Assembly (NCBI GenBank): GCA_016719565.1 | Contig: JADJYU010000001.1 | Location: 62,001 to 126,000 of the forward strand | Direction of reading: 5' to 3' | Length of the DNA: 64,000 bases | Source of the DNA: Ignavibacteria bacterium | Lineage (GTDB): Bacteria; Bacteroidota; Ignavibacteria; Tepidaquicellales; Tepidaquicellaceae | Shown here: positions 46,279 to 54,105 of the stretch, one piece after another | Position numbering within the stretch: the first letter of the stretch is position 1 | How the letters are laid out: each line of letters opens with the position of its first letter | Made by a program: the position numbers and the translations under genes | The notes under the pieces: generated by a model | Database searches by the model: none | What the model was told of the DNA's origin: nothing | Seen by the model: the letters and a program-made list of their open reading frames with translations, nothing else

Positions 46279-47235
46279 ATGACAGATACTATTCAAAAAC
46301 CGGAAGGGCTGAAGCTCTGGCTCATGGCTGCAAGAGCTTATTCATTTCCGGCATCGATCATTCCCGTCCTGCTCGGTTCAGTGCTTGCAGTACTGCTGAA
46401 TCCCGGACTTCAGTTTAATTTTATAAATTTCGCTCTGACTCTAATCGGCTGTATTCTCGTTCAGGTCGGCACGAACATAATCAACGACATTTTCGATTTT
46501 GACAAAGGCATTGACAAGGAAGACAAAGAGCTTGGTATTCCTCACGGCGGTTCAATGGTGATCTCCCTGGGATTTCTTTCCATTAAACAGATGAAAACAG
46601 CCGCCTTCGTTTCGCTTCTGATCTCTTTTCTGATCGGTGTTTATCTTTTCACGCAGTCGGGAATGTGGATACTTTATCTGAGTATATTCGGTCTGCTGTC
46701 AGCTATCTTTTACACAGCAAAACCTCTTGCTCTCAAATATAAAGCCCTCGGCGATATTCAGGTGATATTATCTTTTGGAGTCGGAATGACTCTGGGATCT
46801 TATATTGTTCAGACCGGTGAGTTTTCCATTTTGCCGGTTATTTTTTCAATACCGCTCGGACTTCTTATCGACGCAATTCTTCATTCGAATAATATAAGAG
46901 ACATAAACTTCGACGGTAAGTTCGGCGTCAAGACTCTGCCAATTTTAATTGGTGAAAAACTTTCAGTGAAATTTTATTACGTGCTGATACTCGGTGCTTA
47001 TTTATCCGTGCTGCTTTTTGTCGCGCTGAATATGCTTCCGTGGTTTGCATTGCTTTCTTTTATCACACTGCCTCTCGCGCTGAAGCTTGTAAAAATGTCG
47101 GAAGGTTTTCCGGCTGAAGTTTCCGCAAGATATGAATATGGCACAAAGCACATTATGATGACAGCTCAGCTAAATATGATGTTCGGGCTGACGCTTGTAC
47201 TCGGGCTGCTCGTTTCATATCTTTTCTTTGCATAA
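46279..47235 (+). CDS. menA: 1,4-dihydroxy-2-naphthoate polyprenyltransferase
   Basis: A 318-residue UbiA-family enzyme that attaches the polyprenyl tail in menaquinone synthesis. The two Asp-rich, Mg-binding motifs are NDIFDFDKGID (about 73-83) and DAILHSNNIRD (about 195-205), with about eight or nine membrane helices. Menaquinone is the expected substrate for ACIII and complex I. No other men gene is nearby. The word TTAACTA is repeated three times just before the gene. It is closed by a hairpin at 47259. Confidence 0.9.
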   Translation: MTDTIQKPEGLKLWLMAARAYSFPASIIPVLLGSVLAVLLNPGLQFNFINFALTLIGCILVQVGTNIINDIFDFDKGIDKEDKELGIPHGGSMVISLGFLSIKQMKTAAFVSLLISFLIGVYLFTQSGMWILYLSIFGLLSAIFYTAKPLALKYKALGDIQVILSFGVGMTLGSYIVQTGEFSILPVIFSIPLGLLIDAILHSNNIRDINFDGKFGVKTLPILIGEKLSVKFYYVLILGAYLSVLLFVALNMLPWFALLSFITLPLALKLVKMSEGFPAEVSARYEYGTKHIMMTAQLNMMFGLTLVLGLLVSYLFFA

Positions 47236-47258
47236 TTATTGTTCGCTGTAATTTTATA

Positions 47259-47290
47259 AAAGGGCTGGAATTTATTTCAGCTCTTTTTTT
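47259..47290 (+). terminator. terminator between menA and the RING gene
   Basis: AAAGGGCTGGAA (47259-47270) pairs with TTTCAGCTCTTT (47275-47286) through ten Watson-Crick and two G-U pairs, then a T tract. It lies between convergent genes. Confidence 0.8.
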
Positions 47291-47294
47291 ATTA

Positions 47295-48239
47295 CTACTC
47301 CGCTGTCTCTCTGTATATTTTCCAGGAATGATCAGCCGTGCTGTCAGTCTTGCTTATTCTCATTATCTTATTTTCGCTCTCTGTTGATTTATCTGACTTA
47401 TTAGTTTTTTCAGATCTGTTAAAAATGAACTCTTCCGTAAATGATACCTTCTTATCGCTGCCCGTTACCGTTGTGTCGGTTAAGAATTTAAAATCTTTAA
47501 TATCATATTCTATATCCGTTGCGCTTTTAAAAATGCCTTCAAATCTTTTTATCCTTTCTTCCTTACCGGATTTTTTACCTGCTTTATTTATGAATTCATA
47601 ATCATCGGCAAGATAGACTTTAATGGAATCTATGTTCCTGTTTTCGATCGCCTGTCCGTAATTCTCAAGCAAGAGCTGTATCCTGTATTTATCCGATGCA
47701 AAATAATCATTCAGTCTGCTGACAGTAATGAAGACCAGAATTCCCAGAGCGGTTAAAAGTAAAATAAAACTGGATAAAGTAAGCAGCTGTCTTTTTCTTA
47801 TGAAAGTAATTTTATCGCGGTATCTTTTTCTGAATTCCTTTTTAAAATCTTCCGATGCATCTGATTTTTTTACCGGTGTATCCGGCTGCTTTAAGTTGTG
47901 TCCGCAGAATTTGCAGTAAACTGATTCGTCTTCAATTAATTCTTTACAGGACGGACACGGGATCATTTCCCGCTCTTCAGGAATTACCAGCGACTGTCTT
48001 ATGGATTCAACAGTTAAATTACCAACGTCTTCGGTGTAAGGATCGTTAGTTCTTTCTGTGAGTGGATTGTTACGGCAGCCGTAACTTGTGCAGCCGCTGT
48101 TCTCATCCCAGCATTCCTTGTGATGGGGTACGCCGCATGCTGAACAAACAGTTATGTCCGCGCCTTTTTTTAATCTCGACTGACAGTAAGGACAGATCTT
48201 GTTTTTATAGTTGTCATATTTTATCCCGGCATTGTTCAA
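47295..48239 (-). CDS. membrane protein with Prok-RING and zinc-ribbon domains
   Basis: A 314-residue protein. Residues 16-55 carry eight zinc ligands in treble-clef order: C16, C19, C32, C35, H40, C43, C50 and C55, with the CW after C43, matching the prokaryotic RING family 1 (PF14446-like). A zinc ribbon follows (C95, C98, C109, C112). One membrane helix lies at about 150-175, and the C-terminal domain (about 180-310) resembles an NTF2/SnoaL-like fold. The gene starts 30 bases after the E1-like gene, so they form an operon. RING folds in eukaryotes act as ubiquitin ligases; here a ligase role is inference. The domains would face the cytoplasm if the N-terminus stays inside. Confidence 0.8.
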   Translation of the reverse strand: MNNAGIKYDNYKNKICPYCQSRLKKGADITVCSACGVPHHKECWDENSGCTSYGCRNNPLTERTNDPYTEDVGNLTVESIRQSLVIPEEREMIPCPSCKELIEDESVYCKFCGHNLKQPDTPVKKSDASEDFKKEFRKRYRDKITFIRKRQLLTLSSFILLLTALGILVFITVSRLNDYFASDKYRIQLLLENYGQAIENRNIDSIKVYLADDYEFINKAGKKSGKEERIKRFEGIFKSATDIEYDIKDFKFLTDTTVTGSDKKVSFTEEFIFNRSEKTNKSDKSTESENKIMRISKTDSTADHSWKIYRETAE

Positions 48240-48269
48240 ATATGCAATAGAATTTTTGTTTAGTATTTT

Positions 48270-49430
48270 TTAGTCAGAAAAAATTTCATCCTGATCAAAC
48301 TCCACATAGAATTCATCATCATCTTTCCTCAGTATTATAATATCATTGTAAGGCAATTTCATTTCGGAAAAAGTTTTTCCCAGCAGACGTTTATAAAGAT
48401 CAGAATTTGTATTCAGACTGTTGAACGATCTGAATTTCAGAATACTGCCGTCATCTTTCTTTACATCCTTTACTGACATCAGATTCAGATTTTCAAAATG
48501 CTCAAACGTTTTTCCTGTTACTTCATCAGTCAGTTCATAAACAGTTTCATTATTAAATTCTATCTGAAAACTATCAGCGTGGAAAAGTTCTTTACCGATC
48601 TCATACAGGTCCTGTAATCCGGCGCTGCTGAATTTTTTATCCGAATGAACAATTTTTTCAAAAGTGTAATGCGAAGGGCAGTCTTCATTCCTCTGATACT
48701 CTACTATATAGGAATCATTATTACCGCCGTTGAAAACAAATCCTTTTCCTGAAAGAAGCAGCAGGTCTTCTCTTTTATGCAGATACTTCACGGCTTCCTG
48801 CGCCTGTATTCCGCCGATGACTGATGCGATGGTAGGAGTGGTCGGAATTTTCCCCTGAATGATATCATCAATGCCGAGAAGCATACATGATTTTCTTTTA
48901 TTGATAATTTTGTAATCGACTTCGGACATTGTGCATTCGTAGCATGCTCCGAAGGGGGGTATGAATGCGCGCGCTACTCCTGTCAGAACTTCAATTGCCC
49001 CGTCGATCCATGGCCGGTTAATTTTCCAGCAGGACTGATTAATAAAAAGCCGGGCTTCCCGATTATCAAGTCCGCCGATTATGATGTCAAAATTTTTAAA
49101 CACGCCGAGTCCGAGTCTGAATATATTCCCGTTAAAATATTTTATGCTAATGCCGTCGTTGATCTCCCTCGCGCGTCTGCAGATTGTTTCGGCTTTCGGT
49201 CTTCCTTCATCTTCATATCTGAAAAGGACGCTGCGTGTCAGATTACTTTTCTCAACATTGTCCATATCGGCGACGCAGATATTTCCGATCCCAAGCATTG
49301 TAAGATTTTTTACAATTTCATTTCCGAGAGCTCCGCAGCCGGCTACAAGTATCCTTGCATTTTTGAGAATGTTCTGATCCCACCAGGTGATGAGTTCAAG
49401 GCGCGAATACCTGTCATCTATAATTTCCAA
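48270..49430 (-). CDS. ThiF/MoeB/E1-like ubiquitin-activating-type enzyme
   Basis: A 386-residue protein. The adenylation core (about 8-245) has the ATP loop GCGALG at 31-36, D55/D57, the SNLTR arginine finger R66, K79 and D122. A zinc site is likely from C163/C166 (CYEC) and a later CPSH (about 251-254); C182 is a candidate for the thioester cysteine. About 130 further residues (about 260-386) form a beta-rich extension not present in MoeB, perhaps a UFD-like or Ubl-recognition domain. It is followed by a RING protein and preceded, beyond an IS element, by a ubiquitin-like protein. There are no thi or moa genes nearby, which argues against thiamin or molybdopterin sulfur transfer. Confidence 0.85.
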   Translation of the reverse strand: MEIIDDRYSRLELITWWDQNILKNARILVAGCGALGNEIVKNLTMLGIGNICVADMDNVEKSNLTRSVLFRYEDEGRPKAETICRRAREINDGISIKYFNGNIFRLGLGVFKNFDIIIGGLDNREARLFINQSCWKINRPWIDGAIEVLTGVARAFIPPFGACYECTMSEVDYKIINKRKSCMLLGIDDIIQGKIPTTPTIASVIGGIQAQEAVKYLHKREDLLLLSGKGFVFNGGNNDSYIVEYQRNEDCPSHYTFEKIVHSDKKFSSAGLQDLYEIGKELFHADSFQIEFNNETVYELTDEVTGKTFEHFENLNLMSVKDVKKDDGSILKFRSFNSLNTNSDLYKRLLGKTFSEMKLPYNDIIILRKDDDEFYVEFDQDEIFSD

Positions 49431-49493
49431 ATAAATTTAATTAATTTTTTGTAAAATATCTGAAATATTGAATAAGTGAAATGTTAAAAAAGA

Positions 49494-49595
49494 AATTGGG
49501 GAATGATTAATAGTTGCCGTCTAAGCGTTGGAAAGTAAAATTAAAATTGGGGAATGATTGTTAGTTGCCGTCTAAGCGTTGGAAAGTAAAATTAA
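49494..49595. repeat. 51-bp direct repeat, two copies
   Basis: Units 49494-49544 and 49545-49595 begin AATTGGGGAATGATT and include GTTGCCGTCTAAGCGTTGG. They differ at about two positions. They lie between the E1 start and the end of the IS110 element. IS110-family elements often sit beside repeats, so this may be the target sequence. Confidence 0.85.
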
Positions 49596-49692
49596 AATAA
49601 AGTTGTGATCTACGTTCTTTCTTTTGAGAGATCAAAAGAAAGGTACTGTGTTAAAATGCAACTCTAATCAACATACCCGTATGTTGATTGCC

Positions 49693-50748
49693 TTATGATT
49701 TAAGCTGTTTTGCATTGGAATAATTTTGAATATATTTTTCATTCTTTTTCCAAAGACAGTAAATTAAAAGAAGTAATTTTCTGGCAACAGCAATTAAAGC
49801 AATTTTCTTATTAGCTTTTGTTTTACATAGTCTTACATAAAGTTGTTTTGATTTTTCATTATGTTTGATAGCACACAGAGCAGGCATATACATAGCGCTA
49901 CGAATCTGCTTATTACCTTTTTTTGAAATTCTGGTTTTACCTATATGAGTTCCTGATTGATCATGAATAATGTCGTAACCGGCATAACTTGCAAGTTGGT
50001 TTTTATTTTTAATTAAAGCAAAGCCGCTTGTTTCAGCTACTGTTCTAATAACAGTCATCGGTCCAACACCTTTTATGGATGAAACAGTTTTTATTCTCTC
50101 ACATAGTTCTTTATCGGATTCAACAAGTGCCATGATTTGAGTATTTATTTGTTTTAATTGTTGCTGTAGAAATTTTTTATGCTGGTTTGATCTCTTAACA
50201 GTATCTTTATTTGCTTCAAAAGAGTAACTCTTAGCGTGTAACTGGTTCTTTATTCTGGTGATTGATTCCTTGAGTGACTGGGATTCTCTTGTAAGTTCTT
50301 TAAGTTCTTTGAAAATTAATGGCGGAGGCTCCCAGGCTTTTAGAGTCTTTTCAAGCCCAAACTGAGTTTGATTAGCTGCATCAATATCATCGGTTTTAGA
50401 TTTGTTTTCTAAAGTTTTAGCAAAGTTTTTTACTTTATTAGGTAATACAACAGATACCGAATATTTATTCTTTACTAAAAAGTAAGCAAGATTTTCGTAA
50501 TATACACCGGTTGCTTCCATTAAAACCCAGATTGTGATATCTTTGGCAGATGTATCTGTAGATGTTTCTGAATCAAAGTAATGAACCTTACGGACTGTTT
50601 TTAAAAGCTGGTTAAATCCCTTAGGATTACTTTCAAATTTAAAAGGTTTACTAATTTTTTGTTGAAGCTCCTGATCTAAAGTTCCAAAGCGAATTGTGAA
50701 TGAATCTTTAGAAATGTCAACACCTATAACTTTTTTTATGAGTTTCAT
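49693..50748 (-). CDS. IS110-family transposase/recombinase
   Basis: A 351-residue, full-length DEDD recombinase. The RuvC-like N-terminal domain has GVDISKD (D11), MEATGVYYE and KTDDIDA, the four expected acidic residues. The C-terminal Transposase_20 domain has IKGVGPMTVIR and the serine-bearing KTRISKKGNKQIRSAMYM. No frameshift or stop is present, so it may be active. The stop is followed four bases later by a perfect hairpin. The codon usage is more AT-biased than its neighbours, with Lys-rich runs. Confidence 0.93.
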   Translation of the reverse strand: MKLIKKVIGVDISKDSFTIRFGTLDQELQQKISKPFKFESNPKGFNQLLKTVRKVHYFDSETSTDTSAKDITIWVLMEATGVYYENLAYFLVKNKYSVSVVLPNKVKNFAKTLENKSKTDDIDAANQTQFGLEKTLKAWEPPPLIFKELKELTRESQSLKESITRIKNQLHAKSYSFEANKDTVKRSNQHKKFLQQQLKQINTQIMALVESDKELCERIKTVSSIKGVGPMTVIRTVAETSGFALIKNKNQLASYAGYDIIHDQSGTHIGKTRISKKGNKQIRSAMYMPALCAIKHNEKSKQLYVRLCKTKANKKIALIAVARKLLLLIYCLWKKNEKYIQNYSNAKQLKS

Positions 50749-50759
50749 AATTGTTTTAA

Positions 50760-50975
50760 ATGTTTAATTTTAAAAGCGGAAAAATTGCAATAATATAGGC
50801 TAAGGCTTCTTCTTATTCTTCTCTCGTAGTATTATTCAGAATTGCTGGTGTCTAGATCCGGCATTCTTAAGTACTGTTCAGAATTTAAGAAGCTATCGGG
50901 AATGAGGAGAATCTCTTTCTTGCGATATTCTAAAATTTAGATATCTGTAAACAAATAACTCTCTCATTCCTTAAG
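50760..50975 (-). ncRNA. candidate IS110 bridge RNA region
   Basis: The non-coding stretch just upstream of the transposase is where IS110 elements encode the bridge RNA that guides target and donor choice. Here it contains several stem-loops: TTCTTAA/TTAAGAA (50864-50891) and a longer GGAATGAG-GAGA / TCTCTCATTCC pair (50899-50970). I infer the RNA from position and structure; guide loops cannot be assigned without the element ends. Confidence 0.4.
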
Positions 50976-51061
50976 CCTATTAATTACCTGCACGCATTTT
51001 AACAATTCTACATAACATTTTCAAAAAACTTTTTTTAACATACGAGAACCAAAGAAAAATC

Positions 51062-51204
51062 TCCGCTATTGTAAAATTGCCGAAATTCATCTCACAATTG
51101 CTATAAAATTTCCAACTCAAAATTTGCTTCGCAAATTTCTCAGACAAGGAAGTTTTATAAACGCAATTGCTCATGAATTCTATCGGCAATTTTTCAAAGG
51201 CGGA
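51062..51204. repeat. ~143-bp imperfect palindrome
   Basis: Left arm pieces TCCGC, AAAATTGCCGA, AATTCAT, CAATTGC and TATAAAA recur in reverse complement and reverse order on the right (TTTATAA, GCAATTG, ATGAATT, TCGGCAATTTT, GCGGA). The centre is a small hairpin AAATTTGC-TTC-GCAAATTT. An 83-codon minus-strand frame across it is a by-product. It could be a fold-back element, or a structured RNA upstream of the IS. Confidence 0.7.
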
Positions 51205-51421
51205 TATGCTGTCGTAATTGGTTGAAAACATTAATTTTAAAAATAATTGAATTGAAGAAATTGTTTTCGAAAATATTTAGAATTGCCTTGTTGTAAAATA
51301 CGGAAAAGAATTTTAGAGGTCAGGAGTATTTCAAAATGACTTTGATACTTTTGATTTAACGAAACAACTTTAAAAAGAAAATAAGATATTGGATTTTTTG
51401 AAAGAGATTTATAAATGAAAT

Positions 51422-51691
51422 TTAACCTGCGGTAATTTCCGGATGAAGTCTCAGCACATCGCCTTCCTTGACGCCGGCTTCGAGAAGAGTCTGACTTTCC
51501 GTAAGCTGTTTGCCTGAAGCTTTGTGATGAAATTTATATGAAAGCGGTTCGCCGTCCGGACCGGTAAGAGGCATTTTCATTTTTGGAAGAAGCACTTCCA
51601 TGATCCTCTTCACTGAAGCATCGTCAGGCAGTGTCGCCTGCTGCTCTTTATTTCCGGTTGCGTCAACGATTGTAATGTTAATTCTTGCCAT
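51422..51691 (-). CDS. ubiquitin-like (beta-grasp, YukD/EsaB-like) protein
   Basis: An 89-residue protein. Pattern: a first strand pair (RINITIVDATGNKEQQATL), a helix with DASVKRIMEVLLPKM (about 24-38), then YKFHHKASGKQL, LLEAGVKEGDVLRLHPE, the typical ubiquitin order. It ends ITAG, so the C-terminal residue is glycine, as required for adenylation by an E1. YukD/EsaB proteins in type VII secretion have the same fold, but no type VII gene is present. The E1-like and RING genes lie on the same strand 2 kb downstream, beyond the IS110 element. Confidence 0.75.
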   Translation of the reverse strand: MARINITIVDATGNKEQQATLPDDASVKRIMEVLLPKMKMPLTGPDGEPLSYKFHHKASGKQLTESQTLLEAGVKEGDVLRLHPEITAG

Positions 51692-51939
51692 AGGTCTGCA
51701 ATTTATATATAATACTTCATTAATTAAATGTTTATTTGAATATTAATCTTTTAACCCTTTATTTCAATATGTATTTGGAAATATTTTATTTACTCTTTGT
51801 GTCTGTCTGACTTAGCTGATGTTGATATAAATTTCAAGAATTCTCAAATCAGAATTCAAGTCTTTCAAATGAAATTGTTTTTATTGACTAATAAAATTAT
51901 TTTAAACCACTCAAATTTTTATTAATTAATAATTTTTTA

Positions 51940-53082
51940 ATGAATAGAATATATAGATTATTCGCGGTTATTCTTGTAATATCTTCCGGTATAATTTTTT
52001 CTTCATGCAAGGAGAATAATGTCAATGAAATTCTCATCGGCGAATTCGCATCTCTGACGGGCAGCGAAGCAACTTTCGGTCAGTCTTCACACAACGGTCT
52101 CATGCTCGCTGTGGAGGAAGTCAACGGTAGCGGCGGCGTGCTGGGAAAGCAGATAAAACTTATCACCGACGATACGCAGAGCAAGACGCAGGAAGTTCCG
52201 ACTGTAGTGCAGAAACTTATAAATAGGGATAAAGTTGTTGCCATCATTGGCGAGGTCGCTTCATCCAGAAGCAAAGCCGGCGCGCCGATCGCTCAACAGT
52301 TCAAGATACCGATGATCACTCCCGCTTCCACTAATCCTGAAGTTACAATGATCGGGGATTATATTTTCAGAGTATGTTTCATAGACCCTTTTCAGGCGAC
52401 AGTGATGAGCAAGTTTGCGGTCAACTCAATGAAAGTAAAAAGAGTTGCGCTGCTTGTAGATCAGAAGAACGCTTACTCCACGGGACTTGCCGATAATTTC
52501 AAAAAAGTATTTCCTGAAATGGGCGGAGAAATAATTGAAGAGCAGAAGTATTCCGCAGGCGATAAGGATTTCAAAGCTCAGCTTACTTCCATCAAAGCGA
52601 AAAATCCTGAAGCGATTTTCATTCCCGGATATTACACTGACGTAAATCTTATTTCAATTCAGGCGAGGGAGATCGGTCTTACATGTCCTCTCTTCGGAAG
52701 CGACGGATGGGAATCTGAGAAACTTACCGAAGGAAAAGCTAAGGACGCTCTCGAAGGAAGTTTCTTTTCTACTCACGTTTCAGCCGACGATCCGTCTCCC
52801 GGAATTCAGAACTTCATCAAGAAGTATCAGGAAAAATACAGCTCAAAACCTGATGCAATGGCATTCCTCGGCTATGATGCGGGTATGATACTTTTTGACG
52901 CGATAAAAAAAGCAGGCGATACTAACGGTGAAAAAATTAAAAATCAACTTGCGAAAGTAAAAGATTATCAGGGTATAACAGGTCTTATCACAATTAATGA
53001 TCAGAGAAATGCAGTGAAACCCGCTGTCGTGATGGAGATAAAGGATGGTAATTTTGTTTATAAAGAAACCATTGCGCCTTAA
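51940..53082 (+). CDS. livJ: branched-chain amino acid ABC transporter substrate-binding lipoprotein
   Basis: A 380-residue periplasmic binding protein of the Leu/Ile/Val (Peripla_BP_6) family. A lipobox at Cys 23 (FSSC) tethers it to a membrane. Family parts: IGEFASLTGSEATFGQ (about 31-46), the ligand-loop block IGEVASSRSKAGAPIAQQ and TPASTNPEVT (about 127-136). Only the permease livH follows; livM, livG and livF are missing from the window. The true ligand may be another amino acid or amide. Confidence 0.9.
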   Translation: MNRIYRLFAVILVISSGIIFSSCKENNVNEILIGEFASLTGSEATFGQSSHNGLMLAVEEVNGSGGVLGKQIKLITDDTQSKTQEVPTVVQKLINRDKVVAIIGEVASSRSKAGAPIAQQFKIPMITPASTNPEVTMIGDYIFRVCFIDPFQATVMSKFAVNSMKVKRVALLVDQKNAYSTGLADNFKKVFPEMGGEIIEEQKYSAGDKDFKAQLTSIKAKNPEAIFIPGYYTDVNLISIQAREIGLTCPLFGSDGWESEKLTEGKAKDALEGSFFSTHVSADDPSPGIQNFIKKYQEKYSSKPDAMAFLGYDAGMILFDAIKKAGDTNGEKIKNQLAKVKDYQGITGLITINDQRNAVKPAVVMEIKDGNFVYKETIAP

Positions 53083-53132
53083 TTCAATTTCAAATTTCAA
53101 ATTACGAATAGTAGCTAAGAAAATTTTTAAAC

Positions 53133-54029
53133 TTGTCTGAATTTATACAGCAGCTGATCAACGGACTTTCGCTCGGAAGCATTTACGCTCTTATCGCTCT
53201 CGGTTATACGATGGTTTACGGAATTTTAAAATTCATAAACTTCGCACACGGAGAGATATTTATGCTCGGCGCATTTTCGGGATTATATCTGGCGAGAGCT
53301 TTTGGCGTGGACAGTCCCGATATCCCTATGGCAGTTGTTATTCTTTTACTGACAATGATAATTACATCGGTCATCGGAGTTGTAATTGAAAAACTTGCTT
53401 ACAAACCTTTAAGAAAATCCTCAAAGCTTACTGTGCTGATAACCGCTATCGGCGTGTCTTTATTTCTGCAGTATACCGGACAGCTTCTTTTCGGAGCTGA
53501 CCCGAAATCTTTTCCGACTATAATTGAGAATGTAAGTTTTAATATATTAGGCGCGACCATTGGTTCAAATCAGATAGTTGTGCTCATCTCCGCTGCAGTT
53601 TTGATGATGGCATTAAGATTCATAGTGATGAAAACAAAAATGGGAATAGCGATCAGGGCGGTTTCGAATAATCTTACGGCGGCTTCACTGATGGGAATAA
53701 ATATCAACAATGTAATTTCATTCACATTCATTATAGGTTCATCACTCGCGGGCGCAGCCGGAATTTTATATAGTATTAATTATCCGAGCATTGATCCTCT
53801 GATGGGGCTTCTTCCCGGACTGAAAGCGTTCATCGCTGCAGTCCTCGGCGGCATCGGAAATTTTCCCGGCGCTTCTGCAGGCGGACTTATCATAGGGTTG
53901 GTAGAAACTTTCACAGTCGGCTATTTATCTCCCACATACAGAGATGCTATAGCATTCGCAATTCTTATCATTATACTTCTCGTTAAGCCGACCGGTCTGT
54001 TCGGAAAAAAAGAAGTTGAGAAAGTTTAA
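53133..54029 (+). CDS. livH: branched-chain amino acid ABC transporter permease
   Basis: A 298-residue LivH-type permease with about eight membrane helices; LNGLSLGSIYALIALGYTMVYGILK-like opening (about 9-32) and the EAA-like AVLGGIGNFPGASAGGLIIG near residues 235-254. The start is TTG at 53133, 50 bases after livJ, since no ATG fits the family N-terminus. It is followed at once by a terminator, so the partner genes are not downstream. Confidence 0.9.
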   Translation: MSEFIQQLINGLSLGSIYALIALGYTMVYGILKFINFAHGEIFMLGAFSGLYLARAFGVDSPDIPMAVVILLLTMIITSVIGVVIEKLAYKPLRKSSKLTVLITAIGVSLFLQYTGQLLFGADPKSFPTIIENVSFNILGATIGSNQIVVLISAAVLMMALRFIVMKTKMGIAIRAVSNNLTAASLMGININNVISFTFIIGSSLAGAAGILYSINYPSIDPLMGLLPGLKAFIAAVLGGIGNFPGASAGGLIIGLVETFTVGYLSPTYRDAIAFAILIIILLVKPTGLFGKKEVEKV

Positions 54030-54049
54030 TAAATTATTTTTTATTATAT

Positions 54050-54082
54050 AAAAAAAGGACGCATACTCTGCGTCCTTTTTTT
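54050..54082 (+). terminator. bidirectional terminator after livH
   Basis: Perfect 14-base stem AAAAAAAGGACGCA / TGCGTCCTTTTTTT (54050-54063 and 54069-54082) with loop TACTC. It separates livH from the convergent barrel-protein gene. Confidence 0.95.
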
Positions 54083-54105
54083 GTAAAACTTATTTAACTT
54101 ACATC

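Larger units (their letters stand above)
49596..50990 (-). mobile_element. IS110-family insertion element, approximate limits
   Basis: Defined by the transposase (49693-50748) and structured flanks. At the 3' side are two perfect 11-base hairpins, CTTTCTTTTGA/TCAAAAGAAAG (49617-49642) and AATCAACATAC/GTATGTTGATT (49666-49689). At the 5' side is a non-coding region of more than 200 bases. IS110 elements have no terminal inverted repeats, so the exact ends cannot be read from one copy. Confidence 0.6.

Noticed and set aside
50980..51231. 83-residue minus-strand frame upstream of the IS110
   Set aside because: It runs across the palindrome at 51062-51204 and shows no protein-like composition; the palindrome explains the sequence better.
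51422..51691. The ubiquitin-like protein as part of a type VII secretion system (EsaB/YukD)
   Set aside because: No EssC-type ATPase, WXG100 protein or other type VII component is present; an E1-like gene is near instead.
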